Shown: in pieces, positions 53,694 through 64,000 of the stretch
Numbering within the stretch: position 1 is the first letter of the stretch
Layout: each line of letters opens with the position of its first letter
Source of the DNA: Chelonoidis abingdonii
Lineage: Eukaryota; Chordata; Testudines; Testudinidae
Length of the DNA stretch: 64,000 bases
Assembly (NCBI RefSeq): GCF_003597395.2
Contig: NC_133774.1
Coordinates: 33,184,221-33,248,220 of the forward strand
Direction of reading: 5' to 3'
Translations under genes and position numbers: made by a program
The notes under the pieces: model-generated
What the model was told of the DNA's origin: nothing
The model's input: only the letters and a program-made list of their open reading frames with translations
The model's database searches: none

Positions 53694-54710
53694 TTATTCT
53701 TATCTGACTTGGAGAAGTCAAGACAATAAGCATAGGAAATACAAGAATACTGAAGTAACTATCTGTTTATCTTAGGCAAGATTGGATTAATTTAAAGTGC
53801 AATCGATGGACATTAATTAGATTGACATAATGGCAAATTTAAACACCATAAACCATTGCAGAAACTCGGTCCAGCTCAGCCACTGTTTCAAGTCTGAGTA
53901 AATAGTTAAACCTTGAAGCATGCTTTGGACAGCGAACTTGAACTCTGTCAGACCAGGCACAAAGCAAATTCCTGAATTAAGGGCTCTCCGGAAGAGAACA
54001 CTCGACCCCAAATGAACATGACAAGGAATTTTCGGACTGTGAAGCCTAGTGGTTAAAATTTTCCCACTTTCAAATTTTCAATGACATTATTAATAATAAT
54101 AAAAAAAATTGATCAGAAAAAAAATCTGGAAAAGGTGGTCAAAATTCTTCAACAATTGAAAAATGTCGGTGAAATGTCAGCACTTTGACATTTTTGGAAA
54201 TTTTGCAAAAAACCAACATTTTTTATTGTTTTATCAACTTACTACAGCAGTGAGAGCAGTCCAATCAGTTTCAACTGCTGGCATAGTGTCTGAAGAGAGA
54301 ATGCAGTCTTCATGGGCTTCACAGTGGCCAAGGAATTCAGTGTTGGTTCCTCTGCAACACTAACTTAACCTCCTTGTGTATATTATTGTATATCTTGTTT
54401 TATGTCTTATTACTGAATATGTTTTCATTGGTCTCATTTGCAGAGGAGAATTGCTATTGTTCTCCTTTTCCTAATGTATCTGCTTGTCTGTCCTTACATT
54501 CTGAGCAACTCAGAATAGGAACTATCCTTTCTTGAATGTGTGGCAAGTACCTAGCACATTGTGGGTACTACTGAAAACAATTTTTTTAAAGTTGTAATAA
54601 GTTTCACTTTGTGCATATATGGAGACAAGTTATTTCAGTATTTCCAAACAGTGAGAACTCACAAGTTAAGGCCCTGAAAGCATGAGATCTGCTTAAAAAT
54701 CATGAGATTT

Positions 54711-54738
54711 ACGCGCGCGCACACACACACACACACAA
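54711..54738. repeat. (CG)n(CA)n microsatellite
   Basis: ACGCGCGCGC is followed by about nine CA units; a potential Z-DNA-forming alternating purine-pyrimidine run. Confidence 0.9.
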
Positions 54739-56971
54739 GTTGGGTTATTTTTATTTGCATCCTGAATTTTAGCCTTTAGGGTGTCATCAGGTCATGTTTT
54801 TTAAACTTTTCTCCATAACCATGACAACTAAAATTGTACTACACAAAAAGTGAAGGCTGAGGGTCTCACAAAATTCAGAAGCTGAAGCTTTAAGTAAAAC
54901 ACCAATGTTGCAAGATTTGCAAAAACTCAGGGGGATTAGCCACTCTGTTTTGTTTATCCAAGGAGCTATATTTATTGTATAGAATTCTGTCATTGTTTCA
55001 TCAGAGGCAGTTGGAGCATGAATATTATTAAACATTTGTATTCCAGTAGCTCTCCAAGGTCCAAATCTAGGATCTCAATTCAGATCCCAAACTACAGTTA
55101 CAAAATAGATTCTGAGAATTTCACTTTTCAACCTAGCAGATGAAGGCCATTTTATATGGATTGTCCATTCAGTCAGCTACGCAATTTATAGAATTCTATA
55201 AAGGGAGAATTACAATATAATACATAATTTGATAATGTGACTACCTGTTATTCATTAGGTAAACTGCTACGGCAAACCTGAGAGCCATAAGTTAAGTGAG
55301 AAAAAGGAGATTTAAGAGAAGACACGGTGATCATTTTTGTAGAAAACAAGGAAATGTACCTGGTAATTGGTTTTCTGCATTTGATCAGTGGATGGGCTCC
55401 AGTTTTGTCCTTGATGCTGTATAAGACACAGGAGACATAATCCCTACAAAAGTTAACAGTTCAATTGATATGTAAACTAAGTGAGGAAAGAACTAAAGGC
55501 AATGCTTCCCCTGGTATGTTTACATGTGAGGGTTCTCTGTGGAAGGTGCATACTGAATTAGGGGAACCAAGTGGGAAGAAATTAATGCTGAGAGTATCAG
55601 AGAGATTGAGGGGGGTTGAGGTTGTGGAGAAGGGGACCATTTTTGCCTCCTCTCCACTCTACAACATCTGAGCCTCATGGATCACTGAGAGGGAAGTTTC
55701 TATCAGATCAGGAGAAGGCAGAATGATGATGCAGTGGCAACCCTTTTGTCTTCTGGGCCTCCCATCCACTCCAGGTCTGCAACATTTTTATCTCTCTCAG
55801 CTACAAAGCAAGAGGGGTAATTTCTTCCCAACAGTTTAGTACAGGTGCATTTTGGAAACTGAAAATAGAACTATAATAAAGAAATTGTGTTGCATTTTGA
55901 TGCTATAATAAAAAGGCAATAGTACCTCTTTAGTACAGTTTGAAAATCTTGCCATTACTTTAGAACTAGTATTTATATTCTAGGGAACGGGTAAATATTT
56001 TAATAATGCAAACAACTGAGCTGTTATGTTATTAAAGAAAAAGACTGGTTTAGGAATCCAGCATATGATAATAGTACTTTTATTGCAAACATTTAAATAT
56101 AATGAGCTGATGAATCATTAACAAAAGTGTTCATTAAATTTAAGCATCTGATTAAAATATGTATAATAAAAATACGCCATGCTTAGCCTTTACGTAACAC
56201 TATTTGTAGTATGCATGTACCATCTATCAAATTGTCTGTGCTTTTTATCTGTCAATAGCCAAGGACATTGGAACAAACTAGCATCATTTGAATAGATCTT
56301 AAAGAAACATGGGACAGGTGCAATGAGCAAGAACCTCCCAGAATGTATTCAATCAGATGAGAAACAAAACCGTATAAATAATTTTCCTTTGAACTGAGAA
56401 ATCTCCTCTAGAGTGCCATCTTGTGTTGAAATCTCAGACTAAGTTCTCTGTAAAAACAGGGCAGAGGAATCCGTAGAGAAACACAGAAAAGCTCTGCAAA
56501 ACTAAATGTGAGATTATTTCCTTTGAAAAGCAGCACCCTTGAACAGATGTCTCTGCTCTTAACTTTTCAGTAGCAGGATGTAAACAATCAAACACTCTGA
56601 AATACAGTATTTGAAGACCCTGTTATTGATAGCACCACAAATAATTCTAAGATGGTAACACTGATATATCTATAACAATAATAACCTTACTTTTTCAAAA
56701 TGCTTTTCATCCTGAAGGATTCAAATATGATTTCATTGTGGGTGAAATCCTGGCCCCATTAAATTCAATGGTAGAACTCCCATTCTCAGTGGGGCCCATG
56801 TGTATATATGTATTACTCAACCACCACTGAAATTCAGGCACCCTGGTGTGTAATGCAGTAGCCAGTGTGTTGGAAATACTACACAACAGGTTTTAGGAAT
56901 GGAATGGAAAATAACTGAACGACAGGGGGAAGTATATGTATGCAGAATATTTTAGCCAAGCTAGAGTTTGA

Positions 56972-57003
56972 CCAGTATACTGGAATTAATTCCAGTATAC
57001 TGG
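56972..57003. repeat. Perfect 32-bp palindrome
   Basis: The 16-bp arm CCAGTATACTGGAATT is followed immediately by its exact reverse complement with no spacer. Each arm itself contains the 12-bp palindrome CCAGTATACTGG. Nothing around it suggests a larger transposon. Confidence 0.95.
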
Positions 57004-58878
57004 AATTTCTTGCCGGAGGGCTGCAGGAATTTTCATGACCACAAGTGCTCAATACCTTGTTTTTTTGCCTCTTGTTCTCTGAAAAAAGCCACCTCCAGCA
57101 GTACCCCTTGGTGCCATGGTGTGGAATTGGTTCCCTGTTGCCTCTGAAGGACAATCCCCCAACATCACTACAGCATAATGGGTTTGCTATGCAGCCAAGC
57201 AGTGATCAGATCCAGCCTTGGCAGTTTGAGATCACAGATTGAATCTATATTATCTGTTTGTTTGAAAAGACTTGAAGTTGAAACAAATGTAATTTCTTCT
57301 GCCCAGACTACAACTATACCATAGGACAAAGAGGAGAAAAAAGGCAGAACATATGATCTGAATTTGGGGGAGAGGGTAACAGAATAAGTCCGTTTTCCAA
57401 CCCACTCTACTCTAATATATTTAATCTATGTAGGTTCTTATACCCTGCCCAGTGTCATGGTCTCTAACATGTTCTTCAGCAGTGCTTTTTAAAAATACTG
57501 AATACTGTGAGATTTTTGGGAAACATTACCCACAGTTTCAGAAAGAGAGATTATTAGATTATTTATTTCTGCTTGTCCTCTATCTGCCTTCCTATAGGTA
57601 ACGGTGCTTCCAGCGGTGCTGAATGTGCTCTGATCACATGGAGAGTTGAAGTCAAATTAAATAGAGAACACCTGGTCACAGCTGAGTTACCACTTCACAG
57701 TAGTGAATAAAGGGCCTTCCTGATGTTATAGACTTTTCTTCATGGCAATGCTGTACGCCAATATTGAGACATTGAATTTGCCCATGTAGTCTTCCCCTCC
57801 TCATATTAAATAAAGAGAAAAGTCACCCATATGCCTAGCTGCAGCAGCAAACCAATTTTAGCTGCTGTTAATACTGATGATGTCAGATATCAGTATTACT
57901 TTTTCATTAGCTTCTTTAGCACTCTTTGATGTCTGAGGACATCCTTTTCAGGAATCATACCTAAGGAACATAAGGGAGTTAGAGAGAAAGAAGTGGAGGA
58001 GGATGAGGACCCTCCACACTATGTTTGTGTCAATACCTTTCTGCTGGTTTCTCTTTGTTCTTTTTTACTTGCACCTGTGGCAACCAAACTTTATAACACT
58101 GAGGCCCACACTTGCAATTTACATTTTCAAATAACCTGCCTTCTTTTGCAGGTCCTGGAATGGAAGGGTTCTATAGAAGTGCAAAGTATTATCATTATAG
58201 GTGCGTGCACACACACATTACTTTACTTCTGAAGCCTTTCAATTCCATTTGTCCTACTGTCTTTTTACACAGGAGCGCTGTGCAATTCCATGGAAGTTAC
58301 ACAGTAGATGACATTTTAAGTCTTCTTGTGTATAATTTTGCCATTGTGTTTTTAGTAAGAGGAGCTATTTTTTTTTTTGTTTCAGTGGCAAATTTGCCAG
58401 AAAGTATATTGTTAAACCGAGATGCCCAAAGTGCCCGTCTGTCTGTCTTTGGCATTTCTAATAGCGTGTACACACCATTGACTCTGTTAGTGGAAAAGGG
58501 TCCCAAACATTTCACCTCCCTTGAGAAGAAATGGGGTTTTTAGAGCTGGTAGTTGAAAGGAGTAAAGCACTGAGGGAGTGGGCATTGCCACTAAAGATTG
58601 AGTACTAAGGAAAGGATGTCATCTTCAGGGAATGGGATGTTGTTTATTTTTTTGGGTGGCTCCTTACAGTCTCTCTTTTGTTGCCTTTGTTCCAGAGATG
58701 GAGACCCATATTTCAGGCTCTCAGTTGGTGGCTCTTCCTGCCTCATTGGAGCACTCTTTCTCATTGGCTGCATGTAAAGTAAATGGGAAAGGCTGCTGCA
58801 GTGTCACCATATTATTCCAGCCTTCACAGCCTCCTCCATGCAAAGGCATTTTGGAAAGTAACATTTCACACTTTTGGT

Positions 58879-58954
58879 GCCTGCTCCATTATAAAGACAT
58901 GGAGATACTAAGAGATGCCTGCTCCATTATAAAGGCATGGAGATACTAAGAGAT
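58879..58954 (+). repeat. Tandem duplication of a 38-bp unit
   Basis: Two adjacent copies of a 38-bp unit beginning GCCTGCTCCATTATAAAG differ at one position (AAGACATGG versus AAGGCATGG). It looks like a recent local duplication. Confidence 0.9.
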
Positions 58955-59689
58955 GCCTGGATTACTTTTTAAGGTTCTAACCACTTTTTTTCCATGGTTT
59001 ACTCCTTCATGTCATATTATTGGCAACCACTGGTATCCCGAGTGTCAAACATTTGGAGAATGGTATGAAGCACAAGATAGAAAACATTTTTTTCCCTCAT
59101 CTCTACATATCAGTACCATTAATAGTTTAACAAGATGGTGATAACATTTTAGTAGGTGGCGGTAAGAACATCTGCTCTATGATGTAGTATTTTTCAATGG
59201 AGTCATACCCAGATTTCTTTTATTCCAGAAATATGGTAATCAATTAATATAGAACTCTGTGAGTTGGAACCTCTTGCTTGAGTGAATTTGTATGCAAGTT
59301 GTCTTTTAGTGGAAATACGGCAGTATTTTTCTTCCTTGGTTCAAGGTGATATTGTAGAGCACTTGGGATCTATATTTAAAGAAGAGTGTTCATTATCACA
59401 GTGGTCACTATCTTTTCTGTATGTATTATCTTCCATCTGCAACAAGAAAACCAGAATTCAAAATTGTGACATACGTCAGTCTATATTGGTCCTGCGCCTC
59501 CTGCAGTAGAAATGGTGTACAACCTAATACACCATGTTTCAGTATAATATTTCTGTTGAAACTGGATGGTCACCCAATAAGTTGGAATTGAACACTTAGC
59601 TCAAAGGGCCAAATTCTGCTATCAGTTAACAAGTGCAACTCTGTTTATCTGTATAGTTTGTATGGCTCCCATTTCTGTAATATCTGAAA

Positions 59690-59785
59690 ACTTTGTCATT
59701 TTACAGAGGCATGGGGAAAAAAATGGAAGCGACTTGTCTAAGTTCAAGGGAAGCCTGTGGCAGAGCCAGGAGTTAAGTACAAATA
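59690..59785 (-). mobile_element. MIR-like SINE fragment (minus)
   Basis: CATTTTACAGAGGCATGGGG and later GACTTGTCTAAGTTCAAGGG and GTGGCAGAGCCAGGAG match the complement of a MIR core (block order CATTTTACAGATG-GGAA, ACTTGCCCAAG). Confidence 0.6.
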
Positions 59786-59799
59786 TCCTGAGTCACAGA

Positions 59800-60070
59800 A
59801 ACATAGGAATTGCCATACCAGATCAGACTCCATGTCCACCTAATTCAAGTAATAACCCTCCACAAAATGTGTTACAAGAAATAATGTTAGCTCTGGATAG
59901 TCTTGATATCCATTTAAATATACAATCCTTTTTTGAATCTTGTTAATTTCTTTATCTCAGAGACCTTACGTGGCAGTGAGTTACACAGTCTAATTGCACA
60001 GTGTAATTCCTTTTACCAGTTTTTAATTTCTCCCCCTTTAATTGAATGTCCCCTTGTCCTTGTGTTATGA
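59800..60070. repeat. Interspersed repeat, family not assigned
   Basis: GAAACATAGGAATTGCCATA followed by CCAGATCAGACTCCATGTCC, and at the other end TTGAATGTCCCCTTGTCCTT then GTGTTATGAGGCAGGGAGG, are stretches I recall as common in reptile repeats. I do not assign a superfamily. Confidence 0.4.
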
Positions 60071-61788
60071 GGCAGGGAGGACAAAAGTCATAATCTAGAG
60101 CTGTACGCACAATACAACTTCCTCCTACTCCTGTTGCAGTTAATGAGAATTGCTTCTTTAGAACAGAATTTCTCCCTGGCCATTTAAATTACACTGGGCA
60201 AAAGTACACAACTCTCACAATAGAACCTGCCTCCCAACTTCCATTCACAAATAACTATTTGTACATTGAGTTGTGGGATTTGTGGACATAACTGGGGTGC
60301 ATGTGGGCTCACTATAGACATTTGAAATTTTAGCCCTTAAATTAAGCTTGGAGACTAGTCTAGTGTGGTATAAGAGAGACAAAAGAAAGGTCCTAGTAGG
60401 CTCTGGATGTTTCAGCTCTATAGTAGTATATCATTTATTTAGAATATAATGTTCGTTTAGGTGGTATGAGCTCACAAACTGGAGGATTAGCAACTATTAT
60501 GTTGCCATCACTCAGTAATAAGACTACAATATGACACACACACCAAATCAGACATGAAATAAGCATACAAAGCTCAAGGGTCACTTGCAACAGATTCCAC
60601 AAACTAGATGCATTTTTTTTCCTTCGGTTCCAGCATACTGTGAGTGTTGCCAGTACTACAGCATCATATCAGCATTTATCCAATGTAATCAAGGTAAAAA
60701 CAGACAGTTTTCTCCTAAGGACAGCCCAATACCTACCTTGTAAGAAGCTGAACGCAGCATATATATTTGAAGAATCTTATCTTCACCACCAGCTCCTTTA
60801 TTAGGAGAGGTGAGAAGATTTTTAATGGTTTCACCTTTGCCATTTATGACATCTGCTGTAAGTGAGCCTTCCTTGAGTCTTTATTTTTAGATCAATAGTA
60901 GTTAGGTGTGCCAGTCATGTTCCAGCCTCATTAGTGTGTGTGTGGCATCCCTCAGAGTACTTCAGAGGATGACACATTGCTCTTCTGAGCACAACTTCAG
61001 AAAGCTTTAGAAAATGACAAGATAAACCAGGTCAACATGAGCTCTGAGTCTTTTGTTTATTGTTTTTTTTGTTGTAGTTAATTTAAAGGTCTGGAAATTA
61101 TATTAGACAACATGAGCCCACATATAGGAATATAGGCACATGCTTTTGTAGTTGGAAGACCTACCTGCTATTCATGGCCACCATTTGAGGCAATGCCACT
61201 TGCTTTATAGCAGATAGAAAACTCTATGATTATTCTTTCTTGTTCAAAGCAGCTGTGATGCTCTCAAAGGTGCTTTTGAGCATGGAGAGAGGGGATAGCT
61301 GAAAAGAAAACTCAAGATAACCCTACAGGGCTAAAAAATGATACAGTTTTTGTCTTCTGTTCCTTGAGGTTTGCAGTCTCAGCTGTTAACAACCAGGGCT
61401 CTTACTTTTCTCTGGCTTTTTCCCACTGGAATAATTATCCCTCTGAATGGTCTTTCAGCACTAATGTTCTTGACTCAGCCATCAGTTTTGTGACAGTCCT
61501 CTAAATGGCCTTCCATTTATTCTCTGCATCCTGATTAAAAATAAAATGTCTTTCAGACTGCTGATTGTTCTGTCATAAGCTGTTTTTGCTTAGAGAGAAT
61601 GACAATACTGTTCTTCAGACAATACAGAAAGAAATTGCACACATTCTCAGTGGTGAATGTTAGCATATATACTCTGTCAACTACAGTGGATTCCTTCCAG
61701 TTCATTTCTGGATGCAATTCAAGGTGATGTAAAACCCTATATGGCTTACGTCCTGACTGTCCAAGAGACTACATCTCCACATCATCTT

Positions 61789-61986
61789 GTATAGGCCAGA
61801 GGTTCCCAAACTGGGGGTTGCACCCTGCTTGGGAGGGCAGGCAAGGGTGGGGATTTGAAAAGCTTTCGGAGAAAAAAACGTACTGTGCACATTCAGAGCA
61901 GAGTGGCCAGAGAGCCACCGCTAGCAGCAGTGGAAAAGTAAATGATCAAATAAGTTTGAGAACCACTGGTCTAGACAAGAAAGTTG
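61789..61986. mobile_element. Short hAT element
   Basis: The element at 61797-61978 starts CAGAGGTTCCCAAACTGGGG and ends AAGTTTGAGAACCACTG, an imperfect inverted repeat. The flanks GTATAGGC and GTCTAGAC agree at 6 of 8. It is short (182 bp) and non-coding. Confidence 0.7.
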
Positions 61987-62139
61987 TAATGATTTAACTA
62001 AATCAATTTAGAAATGGACGTAAGCTAAATCAATATCAAGTGTTCGTAAACCAAAATAAAAGTATCCACAAAATGGGGTTGTGTCAATTTAAATTTAATT
62101 ACATTTTATGTATTTATTTACTTATTTATTTGTATTTTG

Positions 62140-62390
62140 GTAAGACCTAAAAACCAGTGATGAACCAGGACCACATTGTGCCAGGCACTGTACAAAAAAC
62201 AAATGAAAAGACATCTCCTGCCCGGAGACACTTACAATCCAAATATAAGACAAGAGACAACAGATGTATACAACAAACAGACAATGAGAGTTCAAGGAGA
62301 CTGGTCAGCATAAAAAGCAGTGATCACAGCACACATCAGCTGCCTTACCATTGTTGAATTTTTGTAAACAGCTCACAATATTGCCAAATA
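62140..62390 (-). repeat. Dispersed repeat with GATTGTAAGCTC core (minus orientation)
   Basis: CCAGGACCACATTGTGCCAG then GCACTGTACAAA, ACACTTACAATCCAAATATA and GACAAGAGACAACAGATG match the copy at 11905-12140 in order, and the complement of 1800-1930. Confidence 0.55.
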
Positions 62391-64000
62391 TTCTCATGAT
62401 TTTCTCACAAGTCTTGCGATTTTCGTAAAGCCCCGGTTCCTGGCATCAGCTTACTACTCAATAATATCATCTTTCATTTTTTTTATTTTAAGTATGTTTC
62501 TAGCTCAGTGTAAACTAATGAGTGGGAATGGAAATAAAGCTCGAAGTTTCAGTGCTTTTAAGGCTCTTTCCTCAGGGCTTATTATCCACCAGTCACAAAA
62601 CCAGAAAGAAAATCACTGGGCAGTAATTCCCAAAAGGCCTCCCTGGCTTTAGTCATCCACAAATCCAGACTCCCCTTCCTTTTATACTCTGCCTGGTGTC
62701 TTGATATGACCAGCCAAGACATTCACCCTCTAGAGACTGCAGTGTCACTCAGTCTCAGTTTTCTTTCTGCATACTGTTATACTCTTCAATGTATACGTTG
62801 AAGTTGCAAAGGAAGAGTCAGCACAGATAAATACAAAGAACTCACTCTTATATGTTCCATAAATGCCTTATTGAAGAATTTATAACACTAAGCCTTTATC
62901 TTTGCTTCCTCATTTATTAATAGTCTAACTTGTATTAGTTTTTTACTGCATAACATCATGGGAGGAAGGAATATATAGACTGGCCTATTGATAAGTGTCA
63001 AAAATATCATTTTTATGTAACAAGAAATAAAAGAACTGATCTTAAAACAATCACTTCTCCCAGGACCATTGCTTAGTTAAAAGTTGATCTGTAAAGGATG
63101 TTAAGAAAAATTGGACTTGTGCTGCATTTTACTTCTTTATGATTTATAAAGAAGATTGGCAGATTTTTGTTTGTTTGCTTTTGGGGGAGGGGTGTTTCCT
63201 GCTCATCTTTTAATTTAAGAATATCAGGAATGTAAAATCTGGTCTTATTTGCTTTGTTGGAAGCCCAAAGGGAGGTAAAAATATGTTTATTGTGAGCTCT
63301 TAAAAGTTTAAAACCTTAATTGAAAGGTATGGAATCTTTAACATAGACTTCTTTCATTCAAAAATGTTCATTAGGCATTGAAGTTAAATAAGAGTTAGCA
63401 AAAACAAATACAATACAAAGAATTTTATACAGCCTGACTTAAAATTCCATCACCTCTTAACAGCTCAATTTTTACTCTCCTGCTTCTCATGATGTCATCA
63501 TTTACACAGGCTCCCTAGTATCACAGTCTTTGAAAAAAGAAGTAAAAAAGGACACATGCCCAATTTTTTTCCCCTTTGTATGTCACTTTTAACTTGCATA
63601 ATAACTTATTACACTGCTAAAGGTGGGCAGACTACAAAGCGAATTCAAAACACTATGAATTCTTTTGCTTTATGGCAAGCATAGCTGAACTTTGTCAGTG
63701 CCTTACTGTGTAGTGAAATTGAATCAGAGAACAATTTTGGTTATTCATAACAGTCAAGATAGGAATTCTTTTATACTTTCCTCACTAATGTGAATAGCGA
63801 AGTCACCTTTCAAAACATGTAAGGATAGGAATAGTGACTATAATAAATACCTTTTGTCTAGGGTGAAGTGGCACAGTGAATTGGATCATGTTAGGTTTAG
63901 CCTGCTACCTAATGCAATGTAACATAGCAGATGAAATAAATCAAATATATGACACGCTGTTAGACCTGAAAGATGATACTTCTTCTAAAGCAACTGCAGT

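Larger units (their letters stand above)
34490..64000 (+). other. PARP8: Large PARP8 intron (at least 29.5 kb) with nested retrotransposons
   Basis: This begins at donor GTAAGT and runs to the window end with no recognisable PARP8 exon. It holds the gypsy/LTR/DIRS stack (34985-49545), a CR1 fragment, MITEs, a Harbinger-like element (51597-53693), a 32-bp palindrome (56972-57003), a hAT element (61797-61978) and a dispersed repeat (62140-62390). The stretches 34500-34980, 50010-50870, 53700-54700, 54740-56960, 57010-58870, 58960-59640, 60070-61780 and 62400-64000 show nothing else I can support. Confidence 0.7.

Noticed and set aside
60634..60693. An exon-like 60-bp open segment between CAG and GTAAAA, in phase 0
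   Set aside because: Its translation does not match any PARP8 sequence expected after 34489, and the length is short enough to arise by chance. RNA evidence would be needed.
1..64000. tRNA, rRNA, CRISPR arrays, operons or a bacterial-type defence or toxin system
   Set aside because: None was seen. Composition, spliced exons and repeat families are those of a vertebrate chromosome.

Overview
The window is vertebrate nuclear DNA, most likely from a turtle. It carries a run of spliced exons of PARP8 (poly(ADP-ribose) polymerase family member 8), all on the + strand. The surrounding repeats are CR1 LINE ends, MIR, many hAT-type elements with 8-bp target duplications, LTRs and DIRS-type retrotransposons. 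The PARP8 call rests on recognisable protein sequence across ten consecutive exons with consistent splice sites and phases. The turtle assignment is an inference from the repeat families.

Layout. 1-2037 is intron with repeats. Ten PARP8 coding exons lie at 2038-2108, 5769-5846, 12662-12756, 19499-19559, 22177-22267, 25928-25994, 28732-28857, 31561-32125, 34237-34290 and 34394-34489. They encode the N-terminal half of the protein, upstream of the ADP-ribosyltransferase domain. The 565-bp exon contains six exact-length 22-residue repeats rich in basic-Ser-x-Ser motifs. The first coding exons lie before the window and the catalytic exons after it. I found no further exon between 34490 and 64000, so the last visible intron is at least 29.5 kb.

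The striking structure is a nested retrotransposon stack at about 34985-49545 in that intron. A decayed Ty3/gypsy pol fragment is the outer layer, with integrase upstream of reverse transcriptase as in Gmr1-like elements. It is split by a solo LTR of about 980 bp with a 5-bp target duplication (GAGCC), and that LTR is split by a 6.3-kb DIRS-type retrotransposon (copy A). A second DIRS element of the same family (copy B, 6.2 kb) inserted independently further along the same gypsy fragment. Both DIRS copies have inverted terminal repeats and an internal complementary region matching both outer ends. Each carries a gag-like ORF with Cys-rich motif, RT, RNase H and a tyrosine recombinase region, and all are broken. 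Their gag frame ends at TTT-TGA with pol open immediately in the +1 frame, a possible recoding site. A third, shorter and divergent DIRS relative (copy C, 20071-21700) with termini and a gag remnant but no pol sits in an earlier intron.

The remaining introns hold hAT elements (several with clear 8-bp duplications), MITE-like palindromes, a solo LTR with a 4-bp duplication, a 2.1-kb Harbinger-like element with a Myb/SANT-like coding remnant, and simple repeats. I saw no tRNA, rRNA, CRISPR or prokaryotic-type gene. Part of DIRS copy A looks like poor-quality sequence and should be treated with caution.
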